A stretch of 15,088 nucleotides of DNA from CAZWHE01 sp964633825 (GTDB lineage: Bacteria; Planctomycetota; B15-G4; CAYZWU01): contig CAZWHE010000104.1 of the NCBI GenBank assembly GCA_964633825.1, positions 1 through 15,088 of the forward strand, given 5' to 3'. Shown one piece after another: positions 1 through 6,927 of the stretch. How positions within the stretch are numbered: the first letter of the stretch is position 1; each line of letters opens with the position of its first letter. Under the pieces are notes generated by a model, which had not been told where the DNA came from, ran no database searches, and saw only the letters and a program-made list of their open reading frames with translations. The position numbers and the translations under genes were made by a program.

Positions 1-502
1 GCGTTCTATCAACCTTTTGGAGTGGGTTTCAGGGGGTTTTTACGAGAGAATCAATGATGCATTTTTTAGTACTCATGACTTTCCTCCGTTCTGAAATGAT
101 TGCATCGACATTGAAAATAAATCCTAGACGATCCTTATAATCCAAGGAGGTATGGCGAGATGAATAAGGATGTCACCGATTTTTTAAATTATTAATATCA
201 ACTATTGTAATATAATTAAATATCGATATAGTGTGCGGGGTCGCATTGTCGATTTATATTACATCCTTTTATTTATTAAGATTCCACCCAACCCAAATCG
301 GACTCATACTTTTTTTAAAAAAAAATGGATTTTTTCTTAGTGAACAGCTGAGTGGATTTAGGACAGTCCATATTTATCAATTGTATTTTATTGATGCGAA
401 CCGGATTACAACACTGCGCAGCCTGCCCGGATCTAAAAGAGAAGGGGACAGGAACCTGCCCCCTTCTCGACAACCCTGAGGCAATGTTCGCCGATTTTAT
501 CG
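1..502. other. AT-rich non-coding region, possibly decayed or foreign
   Basis: No convincing gene is visible here. The stretch from about 60 to 410 is much richer in A and T than the rest of the window, with runs such as a nine-A tract near 318. A strong Shine-Dalgarno-like AAGGAGG (144-150) precedes ATG at 160, but that frame closes after 11 codons (MNKDVTDFLNY, stop 193-195), so it is either a leader peptide or the remnant of a lost gene. A GTG-started frame at 231-479 has no recognisable domain and ends inside the palindrome at 439-468. The sharp change in composition suggests an insertion boundary or genomic scar; this is inference. Confidence 0.5.
439..468. repeat. Long imperfect palindrome; REP-like element or terminator of the beta-helix gene
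   Basis: Arms 439-452 and 455-468 pair at 13 of 14 positions (one A/C mismatch) around a two-base centre. The core is GGGGACAGG facing CCTGCCCC. It lies 35-64 nt beyond the stop of the minus-strand gene ending at 503. On the minus strand it is followed by TTTT, so it could act as that gene's intrinsic terminator. From memory, 'GGGACAGG..CCTGTCCC' palindromes are also common as REP-type elements tied to Y1/REP-associated transposases in environmental genomes, so both readings stay open. Confidence 0.5.
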
Positions 503-2419
503 TTATGGCACGACCTGGACCGAAATGGGATTCGATGCAAAGTCATAGGGATTCTGCAATACGTACGCGAAATCCATGATCGTCCCCACGGGAAAGAGCC
601 CGGACGGCAGCGGTCCCATGGAGTTAAACTGCGCCGTACCGGAGCCCGAGGTATCGAGCTGCCCCTTGAAGTTGGTGAAGGGCGTCGTGTTCAGCCGGGG
701 GATGATGGCGTTCGTGAACCAGTCCCGGTTCAGGGGAAGAGTCACCAGACCTCCGGGAAGAGGGGTGCCGGGCGATGTGCCGCTCACGCTGCCCACGAGG
801 ACATACTTCCTGTTCGCGTAGGCCGCGCCCGCGCTGAGCGTGAAATTGACGACGCCGCCCGTACCCTGTGAAATGGTCTGGGGATTGGCTCCCAGTGTCG
901 TTCCCGGAACGGTCATGTTTGCGCAGAACTCCGAGGTGTTATCGTTCATGTCGGTCGTCGTGGCGGTGACGCTGTCTCCGATGAGAAGTCCCGTTGTCGT
1001 GATACTCCAGAACCCGGCCGCGTCGGGCGTGACGGACCCGAGGTAGACCTCGCCCTCGCCGCAGCCCGTGAGATCGACGCGGGCCTTGAAGACCTCCACG
1101 ACCGCCAGGGTGTAGGTCGTGTCGATCGAGATGAAACCCGAGATCGTCGTCATACCCATAACGGAGCTCACGCTCGTAATGACGGGGAAGTTGACCTCTT
1201 CGTTCGGCCTTATGTCCGTGTCGCCGGGATCGTTTGGGGTGATGCCGTCGTTCTGCAGGTCGATCCCGAGGCCCGTGTTGGAATGAATCATGTTCTGGGT
1301 GATCTTGTTCTGATCGGCGTTCGTGCTGTTCACACCGTCCTCCCAGACGGAGATGCCGTCCCATCCGTTGTGGGCGATCAGGTTGGACGGCCCGATCCGG
1401 TTCTTGTCGGTGCACCCCCACTGACTCGAGCCGTACTCGCCGACGGCGATTCCGTGGCAGCCGTTGGGGAGGGGGGTGACGAGGTCGAGCTTCAGGCCGA
1501 TCACGTTGTTTTGTATGACGTTCGAATAGGTCTGGATCGGCGGGGCCGGATAACCCACATTGTTGAAACCCTGAAGGCCGATGCCGTCCAGACTGTTGCC
1601 GCTCACGTGGTTGAGCTCGACCGTGTTGTCGTGCGTCCCCTCGCAGAGGCAGATCCCCTCGCCCGTGTTGCCGAGGCCGTTCATCCCCGTGATGTCGGTC
1701 CCCACGAAATTATCGTGAATATGGTTGCCGTACACGTCGCCGGGCTGGATCGGGCCGATCACGGAGATCCCTTCCGAGTTGTTCGACGAGGAGACGCAGT
1801 ACTCGACCGTGTTCTGGTAGGCATAGGCCGGCGCGCCCTGCGGCGAGTTGCATATCATGATGCCGGCCCACGCGGGAGGGGCTCCCCCGCCCGTGCCGTT
1901 CGGCTTGGAAATCGTTCCCGACGGATCGAGGCCGACGATGTTCTGGGTGATGAGATTGTTTGCGGCATCGGAAAAGGAGACGCCTTTGACGCAGATTCCG
2001 TTCCAAAGGAAATTGTTGACCACCAGTCCCCTGATCGTGTTGTTGGTGCACTGGATCTCGATCCCGTGGCATGGAGTTATGCAGGCAATGCCGTCGATCT
2101 CGATGAGAAGAGTAAAGGACGAGATGATGGTTCCGCCCGAAGCTCCAGGCTCGGTCAGACCGTCGATCACCACACCGGCAGGATCTGTCAGAACGGGCAG
2201 GGGGGTCAGTGGTAAGATCGTCTGGATCCCGCCGCCCCCGCTGATGGAGAAGTTGATCGTATCGGCTATCATTACACTGGCGTTGGCCTGCTGCATTGCG
2301 TCTCTCAGGCTCCCCGGCCCCGTATCGTTGGTGTTGGTGACCGTATAGGTCGCTGCAAAGAGCGGCAAGCTCAAGCCGAAAAGAAGGGCCGTCATTGTCA
2401 TCCATATTTTTCTGTTCAT
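503..2419 (-). CDS. Secreted right-handed parallel beta-helix repeat protein
   Basis: 638 residues from the ATG at 2417-2419, chosen because AGGAG sits 6 nt upstream and the protein then begins with a typical signal peptide (MNRKIWMTMTALLFGLSLPL, cleavage near residue 22-24). A longer frame to 2476 adds only 19 polar residues. The mature N-terminus 'TYTVTNTNDTGPGSLRDAM' is the hallmark opening of extracellular beta-helix proteins. Residues ~80-420 hold many short N-rich coils (NNTIRGLVVNNF, NNLITQNIVG, QNTVEY) of the NosD/pectate-lyase-like solenoid. The last ~130 residues form a separate module containing 'PGGLVTLPLNRDWFT' and 'DFASNP', seen in many Planctomycetota and Acidobacteriota secreted proteins. 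Function is probably surface binding or polysaccharide contact; no catalytic residues can be assigned. It is transcribed divergently from the sigma-factor operon. Confidence 0.9.
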   Translation of the reverse strand: MNRKIWMTMTALLFGLSLPLFAATYTVTNTNDTGPGSLRDAMQQANASVMIADTINFSISGGGGIQTILPLTPLPVLTDPAGVVIDGLTEPGASGGTIISSFTLLIEIDGIACITPCHGIEIQCTNNTIRGLVVNNFLWNGICVKGVSFSDAANNLITQNIVGLDPSGTISKPNGTGGGAPPAWAGIMICNSPQGAPAYAYQNTVEYCVSSSNNSEGISVIGPIQPGDVYGNHIHDNFVGTDITGMNGLGNTGEGICLCEGTHDNTVELNHVSGNSLDGIGLQGFNNVGYPAPPIQTYSNVIQNNVIGLKLDLVTPLPNGCHGIAVGEYGSSQWGCTDKNRIGPSNLIAHNGWDGISVWEDGVNSTNADQNKITQNMIHSNTGLGIDLQNDGITPNDPGDTDIRPNEEVNFPVITSVSSVMGMTTISGFISIDTTYTLAVVEVFKARVDLTGCGEGEVYLGSVTPDAAGFWSITTTGLLIGDSVTATTTDMNDNTSEFCANMTVPGTTLGANPQTISQGTGGVVNFTLSAGAAYANRKYVLVGSVSGTSPGTPLPGGLVTLPLNRDWFTNAIIPRLNTTPFTNFKGQLDTSGSGTAQFNSMGPLPSGLFPVGTIMDFAYVLQNPYDFASNPISVQVVP

Positions 2420-2425
2420 CTCTTT

Positions 2426-2430
2426 CTCCT
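2426..2430 (-). promoter_or_regulatory. Ribosome binding site AGGAG
   Basis: Minus-strand AGGAG, 6 nt before ATG 2417-2419. It fixes the start of the beta-helix protein at the signal peptide rather than at the upstream in-frame ATG at 2474-2476. Confidence 0.7.
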
Positions 2431-2483
2431 TTTCTGTCAAAAGGTTCGAGGGGGAATTGGTTGTTTTCTTTGGCACCCTTTCG

Positions 2484-2534
2484 CGGCTTCGGCTTCCCGG
2501 CCGGCGGCTTCGGCTTCCCGGCCGGCGGCTTCGG
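2484..2534. repeat. 21-bp tandem repeat, about 2.5 copies
   Basis: Two identical 21-bp units (2484-2504 and 2505-2525), each starting CGGCTTCGG and ending CCCGGCCGG, are followed by a partial third copy (2526-2534). The array is extremely GC-rich and contains CCGGCCGG self-complementary blocks. It lies in the divergent intergenic region between the beta-helix gene and the sigma-factor operon, upstream of the -10 box at 2566, so it could affect either promoter. It does not encode a credible protein. Confidence 0.75.
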
Positions 2535-2565
2535 CCGGAGGGGTGCGCGTTCCGTTTCGATCGCC

Positions 2566-2571
2566 TATAAT
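2566..2571 (+). promoter_or_regulatory. Putative -10 box (TATAAT) for the signalling operon
   Basis: A perfect TATAAT lies 58 nt before the proposed ATG at 2630. I see no good -35 at 16-18 nt spacing, so it may need an activator or be fortuitous. If real, transcription would start near 2578, which rules out the upstream GTG at 2543 as the translation start. Confidence 0.4.
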
Positions 2572-2629
2572 GCCAGGCGTAAGAAAAGGCCTGACTCTCT
2601 CACGGAATCTGTTTTTTTTCGCGGTTTCT

Positions 2630-3220
2630 ATGCCTGATCATCCTGAAGACGTGACAACGCTCCTTCTCGGCGTCTCCGCCGGGGACGAGAACGCCTGGAA
2701 CAGGCTGCTTTCCGTCGTTTACCGGGAGCTGCACACCATGGCGCATTCCGCCATGAAAGGAGAACCTTCCGGCCACACCCTGCAGACAACGGCGCTCGTC
2801 AACGAAGCCTACCTGCGCCTCGTTCGGGACAGGGACCGAGGATGGGAGAACAGAGCCCACTTCTTCAGCGTGGCGGCCAGGGCGATGCGCCGTATTCTCG
2901 TTGACAAGGCCAGGATGCGCAGAGCGATCAAGAGAGGCGAAGGCCGGCGTCCCCTCTCGCTCGACGCAACGGGGAAACCTCTGTCCGACTGCCAAGACCT
3001 GTTCGATGACCTCGAAGCGCTCGACAGGGCCCTGGACAAGCTGGGAGCCCAGCCCGCACACAAGAGGAAATGCACGCTCGTGGAGCTGCGTTTCTTTGTC
3101 GGATTGAACATGAACCAGACGGCCGAGGTGCTCGGAGTGTCGCCGGCCACTGCGGCCCGCGACTGGGAATTCACGCGGGCCTGGCTCTTTCGGGAGGTGG
3201 AAAAAGGCGGGACAAGATGA
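2630..3220 (+). CDS. ECF-type RNA polymerase sigma factor (Sigma70_ECF family)
   Basis: 196 residues from ATG 2630. Region 2 (about 20-105) contains 'GHTLQTTALVNEAYLRLV', the signature of the Sigma70_ECF (PF07638 / TIGR02999-like) class often encoded beside Hanks-type kinases. Region 4 (about 128-190) ends in a helix-turn-helix, 'MNQTAEVLGVSPATAARDW'. It would direct RNA polymerase to a small regulon. The start is placed at MPDHPEDVTT because family members begin just before the 'LL..SAGD..A...LL..VYRELH' stretch and because a -10 box lies inside the longer frame; no strong RBS is visible, so start certainty is moderate. Its TGA (3218-3220) overlaps the ATG of the kinase gene, implying translational coupling and that kinase signalling controls this factor. 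Confidence 0.93.
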   Translation: MPDHPEDVTTLLLGVSAGDENAWNRLLSVVYRELHTMAHSAMKGEPSGHTLQTTALVNEAYLRLVRDRDRGWENRAHFFSVAARAMRRILVDKARMRRAIKRGEGRRPLSLDATGKPLSDCQDLFDDLEALDRALDKLGAQPAHKRKCTLVELRFFVGLNMNQTAEVLGVSPATAARDWEFTRAWLFREVEKGGTR

Positions 3221-5766
3221 CGTCGGACAGCGACAGCAGAATCGAGGAGCTCTTCCACGCGGCCCTTGAGCACGCCCCGGAGGAGAGGGAGAGGTTCCTC
3301 ACCCAAGCCTGCGGCGATGACATGGACCTTCTGGGGGAAGTGAATTCCCTTCTCAAGGCGCGCACGAAGGCGCCCGACTTTCCGGAAAAGCCCGCCTGGG
3401 CCGGCCTGGTCCGGCCCGCCGCATCGGAGGTCGCGGAAGATCTCGAGGCGGAACCGGGCCTTCCCTTCGAGCGGCTCGGGGAGTACCGGCTGATCAGGAA
3501 GCTCGGCGAGGGCGGCATGGGCATTGTCTACCTCGCTGTACAGGAATCGCTGGGCAGGCCGGCTTGCCTGAAGATCATCCGGCAGGAACGGATCGGTTCG
3601 TTCCCTGCGGAAGCCCGCTTCAGCCGCGAGATCGAGGCGATCTCCGAACTGCGCCACTCGAGCATCGTCACCGTCTTCGGCAGCGGCGAGGATCAGGGAG
3701 TGCGCTACTTCGCCATGGAGTATCTTCCCGGAAGGGGCCTCGACGAGGTTCTGGGCGAAGCCTCGTCGCGCGGAGAGAGGGTGTCCGAGATCGTGGAGTG
3801 GATCAGGAATGTCGCCCTCGCCCTCGACTGCGCCCACCGGGCCGGGATCATCCACCGGGACGTGAAACCTTCTAACATCCGCATCTCGCCCGAGGGAGGG
3901 GCCAAGCTCCTCGACTTCAGCGTGGCTCGCCACGTGAACCTCTCCACGCTGACGCTTACCGGGGAGTTCTGCGGCACGCCCCATTACGCCTCGCCGGAAC
4001 AGATCAAGGCGCAGCAGCACGGGATCGACGGGCGCACCGATATCTATTCTCTGGGCGTCACCCTCTACGAAGCGATCACGGGGCGGCTGCCCTTCATGGG
4101 CGAGACCACGGAGCAGGTTTTTCACCAGATCCTGGAAAAGGAGCCCGTACCGCCGCGCCGCCTGAACCCCTCGATTCCGCGCGACCTGGAGACGGTGATT
4201 CTCACGGCCGTGGAGAAAGAACCGGACCGGCGCTATCCGACCATGGCCGACTTCGCCGAAGACCTGAGGCGCCTTTTCGAAGGGGAGATGATCCTGGCCA
4301 AACCGTCCGGTTTTGCAACCAAGGTCTGGAAGCGGATCAAACGGAACCCGGCGGTGAGCACGGCGATCGGCGCGGCCCTGGTCGCCGCGGCAGCTCTGGC
4401 TATATCGATACCGTTCTATCTCGCACAGAAAACGAGTAAATTGTGTTTTTCCGACACCAAGCTCCTCTCCCGGCTGCGCAGCGAAGCCGAGGCGCTCTGG
4501 CCCGCCTTCCCTGAAAAGTCGTCTGAAATGGAAGAATGGCTCCAAGAGGCCGCGGTTCTCGCCGGCCGTCTCGGAATCCACGAAAAAGCCCTTCGAGAAC
4601 TGAAGCTCAGCGGCCGGCCGCAGGGAGAGAACCGGATCTTCGATAAAAGCTCGGACCAGCGCCTGCACGACACACTTGCCGAGCTCGTTGCCGGGCTTAA
4701 AATCTTCTCGAAAGGAGAACGCAGCGCTGTCAAGAGCGTCGAAAAGAGGCTCCGCTTCGCACAAACCGTTTACACGGAAAGCGTGGAGAAACGAAAGACC
4801 GAGTGGGAGCGCGCCGTCGCTTCCATTGCGGACCGGAGGGAATGCCCCCTCTACGACGGGCTCGTCATCGATCCCATTGTCGGCTTCGTTCCACTGGGGC
4901 GCGACCCCGCCTCGGGCCTCTGGGAATTCGCCCACCTGCAGACGGGAAACGTACCGGAGCGCGGCGTCGACGGAAAGATACTCTATCAGGCCGAGAACGG
5001 ACTCGTCTTCGTCCTCATTCCGGGCGGGACCTTCAACATGGGGGCGGCGCGGCCGGGTGCGGAAGGAGCACTCAATCCCGACACCCGGGCTAAACCCGAA
5101 GAAGGACCCATTCACGCCGTGACGGTTCGGCCTTTCCTCCTCTCCAAGTACGAAACGACCCAGGATCAGTGGCTCCGGTTCACGGGAAACAACCCGAGCA
5201 TATACGGACTCAAATGCCGGTTCGGCGACAAGAAGCACTCGCTCCTTCATCCCGTGGAGAACGTGAGCTGGGAAGACTCGAAAATGGCGCTTTTCCGCTT
5301 GGGCCTCCGGTTTCCCACCGAGGCCGAATGGGAATACGCTGCCCGAGCAGGCACCACCACCCCGTGGTGGACGGGAGTGAAGAAGGAATCCCTGTCGGGC
5401 ACGATCAACATTATCGATCTTTTCTACAAGGAGCACGGGGGAATCACCGACATGCGCCCCGAAGAGTGGCTGAACGATGGGTATGTCGCTCACGCACCTG
5501 TCGATCATTACAAGCCGAACCCCTTCGGGCTGCACAGCGTCTGCGGCAACGTGATGGAATGGTGCGAAGACATCTGGCATTCGAATTACACGGGCGCCCC
5601 GGCAGACGGCAGCGCCTGGATCGACGGGACCGCCTCGATCAGGGTCTGCCGCGGGGGATGCTGGGACAGCGAGGCGGCGCTCACACGCACGGCGCGCCGT
5701 CTCTGGCATCCTCCCGATTACCGGGATTGCGGGCTTGGCGTTCGCCCCGCCTTTTCCTTACCATAG
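3217..5766 (+). CDS. Membrane Ser/Thr protein kinase fused to C-terminal FGE/SUMF1-like domain
   Basis: 849 residues. A short N-terminal region (1-88) precedes a Hanks-type kinase domain (about 90-355): Gly-rich loop GEGGMGIVYLA (97-107), ATP lysine K119, catalytic loop HRDVKPSN (213-220, base D215), and GTPHYASPEQ (253-262). The metal-binding DFG is DFS (233-235), which is unusual. One transmembrane helix spans about 379-402. A helical linker (403-540) and an FGE-sulfatase/SUMF1-like domain (about 590-849: 'VLIPGGTFNMGA', 'RFPTEAEWEYAARAG', 'GNVMEWCEDIW', 'GLGVRPAF') follow and are predicted extracytoplasmic. True FGE has a catalytic Cys pair after the 'RGGSW' motif; here that stretch reads 'RGGCWDSEAALTR', so enzymatic FGE activity is unlikely and a sensor or binding role is more probable. 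It overlaps the sigma gene by 4 nt and is followed after 5 nt by a second sigma-like gene. Confidence 0.93.
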   Translation: MTSDSDSRIEELFHAALEHAPEERERFLTQACGDDMDLLGEVNSLLKARTKAPDFPEKPAWAGLVRPAASEVAEDLEAEPGLPFERLGEYRLIRKLGEGGMGIVYLAVQESLGRPACLKIIRQERIGSFPAEARFSREIEAISELRHSSIVTVFGSGEDQGVRYFAMEYLPGRGLDEVLGEASSRGERVSEIVEWIRNVALALDCAHRAGIIHRDVKPSNIRISPEGGAKLLDFSVARHVNLSTLTLTGEFCGTPHYASPEQIKAQQHGIDGRTDIYSLGVTLYEAITGRLPFMGETTEQVFHQILEKEPVPPRRLNPSIPRDLETVILTAVEKEPDRRYPTMADFAEDLRRLFEGEMILAKPSGFATKVWKRIKRNPAVSTAIGAALVAAAALAISIPFYLAQKTSKLCFSDTKLLSRLRSEAEALWPAFPEKSSEMEEWLQEAAVLAGRLGIHEKALRELKLSGRPQGENRIFDKSSDQRLHDTLAELVAGLKIFSKGERSAVKSVEKRLRFAQTVYTESVEKRKTEWERAVASIADRRECPLYDGLVIDPIVGFVPLGRDPASGLWEFAHLQTGNVPERGVDGKILYQAENGLVFVLIPGGTFNMGAARPGAEGALNPDTRAKPEEGPIHAVTVRPFLLSKYETTQDQWLRFTGNNPSIYGLKCRFGDKKHSLLHPVENVSWEDSKMALFRLGLRFPTEAEWEYAARAGTTTPWWTGVKKESLSGTINIIDLFYKEHGGITDMRPEEWLNDGYVAHAPVDHYKPNPFGLHSVCGNVMEWCEDIWHSNYTGAPADGSAWIDGTASIRVCRGGCWDSEAALTRTARRLWHPPDYRDCGLGVRPAFSLP

Positions 5767-5771
5767 CAGTC

Positions 5772-6851
5772 ATGTCGGACACTTGGGACGAACGCGGTTT
5801 TGCCGAAGCCCTCATCCTGGGCGATGAAGAGGCTCTTCAGGCATTCGCCGGCCGTTTCCGATTCCGCCTCGAAAAAGCACGCCTCGAGGCCTCGAAGGTC
5901 TGGCCCGAAACAGCGGATGCTTCCGGCGATTTCGGTCTACAGACCGGCGATTCCGGTCTACTGACCGGCGATTTCGGTCTACAGACCGGCGATTTCTTTA
6001 TCCGCCGCGTCGCCCGTTCCGTCTCCCGCCGGTACCTCAGCCTCCTCGAAGCGGGCGACGCCGAGAGAGGAAGCCCCTTCGAATCGATCCTGCACCGGCT
6101 CAACCTTCCCGACCTTTTTCTCGTCTCTCTCATGGAGTCGGGATCAGAGGAGGGGTGGCGCGCTTTCCACTTGAGCTATGACAAGGACCTGAGAAGCACT
6201 GTGCGGGGCTTCGTGAAGAACCCTCTGCTCACATCGGAGATTCTCGAGGATCTGGACGGCGATCTCTTTGCAGCGGGCCGGAAGGGCGGAGGGCTGCTTC
6301 GCACCTATGATGGGATCGGTCCCCTGGGCGGCTGGCTCAGGACCGTGATTTACAGGCGCGTCCTGGCTTTCTCCCGAAAACGATCGAGAGCGCCGCGCTC
6401 CCTTTCCGCCGGGGATCCCGACAGGGGGGTGCGCGATCCGGGACGGGGCGGGGACGCCCTCCCTCCCGACATTGTCGAGATCTTTCAAAAAGCTGTTCGG
6501 AAGGCCTTTTCCTCCCTACATTCCAGCGACAGGGTCCTGCTCCTTCTCAGGTATATGAAAGGAGTGACCCAGAAAAAGCTCGCCCTCATGCGGAACTGGA
6601 GCGAAGCAAAGGTTTCCCGCCGGATCCGGAGCCTGCGCCGGAGCCTGCTCCGCGACATCCGCAGGGGTACGGGCCTATCCGAGAAGGAATTTCGGCAGTG
6701 CCTGCCCACCGTGAGGGCGTCGCTCGGACGGCTGGTGGATGAAAGTTTTTGTGAAAAAATGGATTTCAGCGATATTTCTTCCTCTGCAGAGCCTCGGGAA
6801 AGTGGAGGGCATGGAAACAAGACCGCCCCCGCGGAGACCGAGAACGCGTAA
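5772..6851 (+). CDS. Sigma-70-like RNA polymerase sigma factor, atypical long form
   Basis: 359 residues, starting 5 nt after the kinase stop. Residues ~129-205 resemble sigma region 2 ('FHLSYDKDLRSTVRGFV', then 'GPLGGWLRTVIYRRVLAFSRK'). Residues ~232-300 resemble region 4 ('LLLLRYMKGVTQKKLALM', 'SEAKVSRRIRSLRRSLL'), a plausible promoter -35-binding helix-turn-helix. The layout recalls myxobacterial-type long sigma-70 variants with an extended N-terminus, but I cannot name the subfamily with certainty. Residues 52-75 are a low-complexity insertion (GDFGLQT repeated) encoded by a 21-bp palindromic tandem array. The C-terminal tail after 300 is poorly ordered and ends inside a 14-bp repeat array. 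The next gene encodes a zinc-finger anti-sigma protein, its likely partner. Confidence 0.82.
   Translation: MSDTWDERGFAEALILGDEEALQAFAGRFRFRLEKARLEASKVWPETADASGDFGLQTGDSGLLTGDFGLQTGDFFIRRVARSVSRRYLSLLEAGDAERGSPFESILHRLNLPDLFLVSLMESGSEEGWRAFHLSYDKDLRSTVRGFVKNPLLTSEILEDLDGDLFAAGRKGGGLLRTYDGIGPLGGWLRTVIYRRVLAFSRKRSRAPRSLSAGDPDRGVRDPGRGGDALPPDIVEIFQKAVRKAFSSLHSSDRVLLLLRYMKGVTQKKLALMRNWSEAKVSRRIRSLRRSLLRDIRRGTGLSEKEFRQCLPTVRASLGRLVDESFCEKMDFSDISSSAEPRESGGHGNKTAPAETENA
5923..5996 (+). repeat. In-frame 21-bp palindromic tandem repeat inside the sigma-like gene
   Basis: 3.5 copies of a 21-bp unit (5923-5943, 5944-5964, 5965-5985, partial 5986-5996), each beginning CCGGCGATT. Every unit carries its own inverted repeat: CGGTCT-AC-AGACCG at 5933-5946 and 5975-5988, and CCGGTC-TACT-GACCGG at 5953-5968. 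Because 21 is a multiple of 3, the frame is kept and the array encodes GDFGLQT / GDSGLLT / GDFGLQT / GDF. Copies 1 and 3 are identical while copy 2 differs in a way that keeps its palindrome. Confidence 0.9.
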
Positions 6852-6906
6852 TAACGAACGCATAATAACGAACGCGTAATAACGAACGCGTAATAACGAA
6901 TGCGTG
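6843..6906 (+). repeat. 14-bp tandem repeat across the sigma-like stop codon
   Basis: Four units of aacgcgtaataacg (6843-6856, 6857-6870 with one G-to-A change, 6871-6884, 6885-6898) are followed by a degenerate fifth. The first copy supplies the last Ala codon and TAA stop of the sigma-like gene. The rest fill the 76-nt gap before the anti-sigma ATG at 6928. Each unit contains TAATAA, and the 14-nt period shifts frame each time, so the array puts stop codons in more than one plus-strand frame. Confidence 0.9.
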
Positions 6907-6912
6907 AACAAC

Positions 6913-6917
6913 AGGAG
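6913..6917 (+). promoter_or_regulatory. Ribosome binding site AGGAG
   Basis: AGGAG lies 10 nt before ATG 6928 and 9 nt after an alternative GTG (6904), so it supports the ATG start of the anti-sigma protein. Confidence 0.55.
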
Positions 6918-6927
6918 TTTGCCGGAC

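Noticed and set aside
231..479. 82-codon GTG-started frame in the AT-rich region
   Set aside because: No RBS, no family, and its C-terminus is encoded by the palindrome at 439-468, as expected for chance reading through a repeat.
1283..2215. Plus-strand 310-codon open frame opposite the beta-helix gene
   Set aside because: Low-complexity Val/Asp/Arg-rich translation typical of antisense to a GC-rich gene; the minus strand has a signal peptide, RBS and recognised repeats.
2809..5709. Very long minus-strand open frame (966 codons) opposite the sigma and kinase genes
   Set aside because: It is the mirror of a high-GC coding strand; its translation is Arg/Gly/Pro/Glu-rich with no domain, while the plus strand encodes a clear kinase-FGE protein.
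5923..6906. CRISPR-like repeats
   Set aside because: The 21-bp and 14-bp units are head-to-tail without spacers and overlap coding sequence; no cas genes are present.
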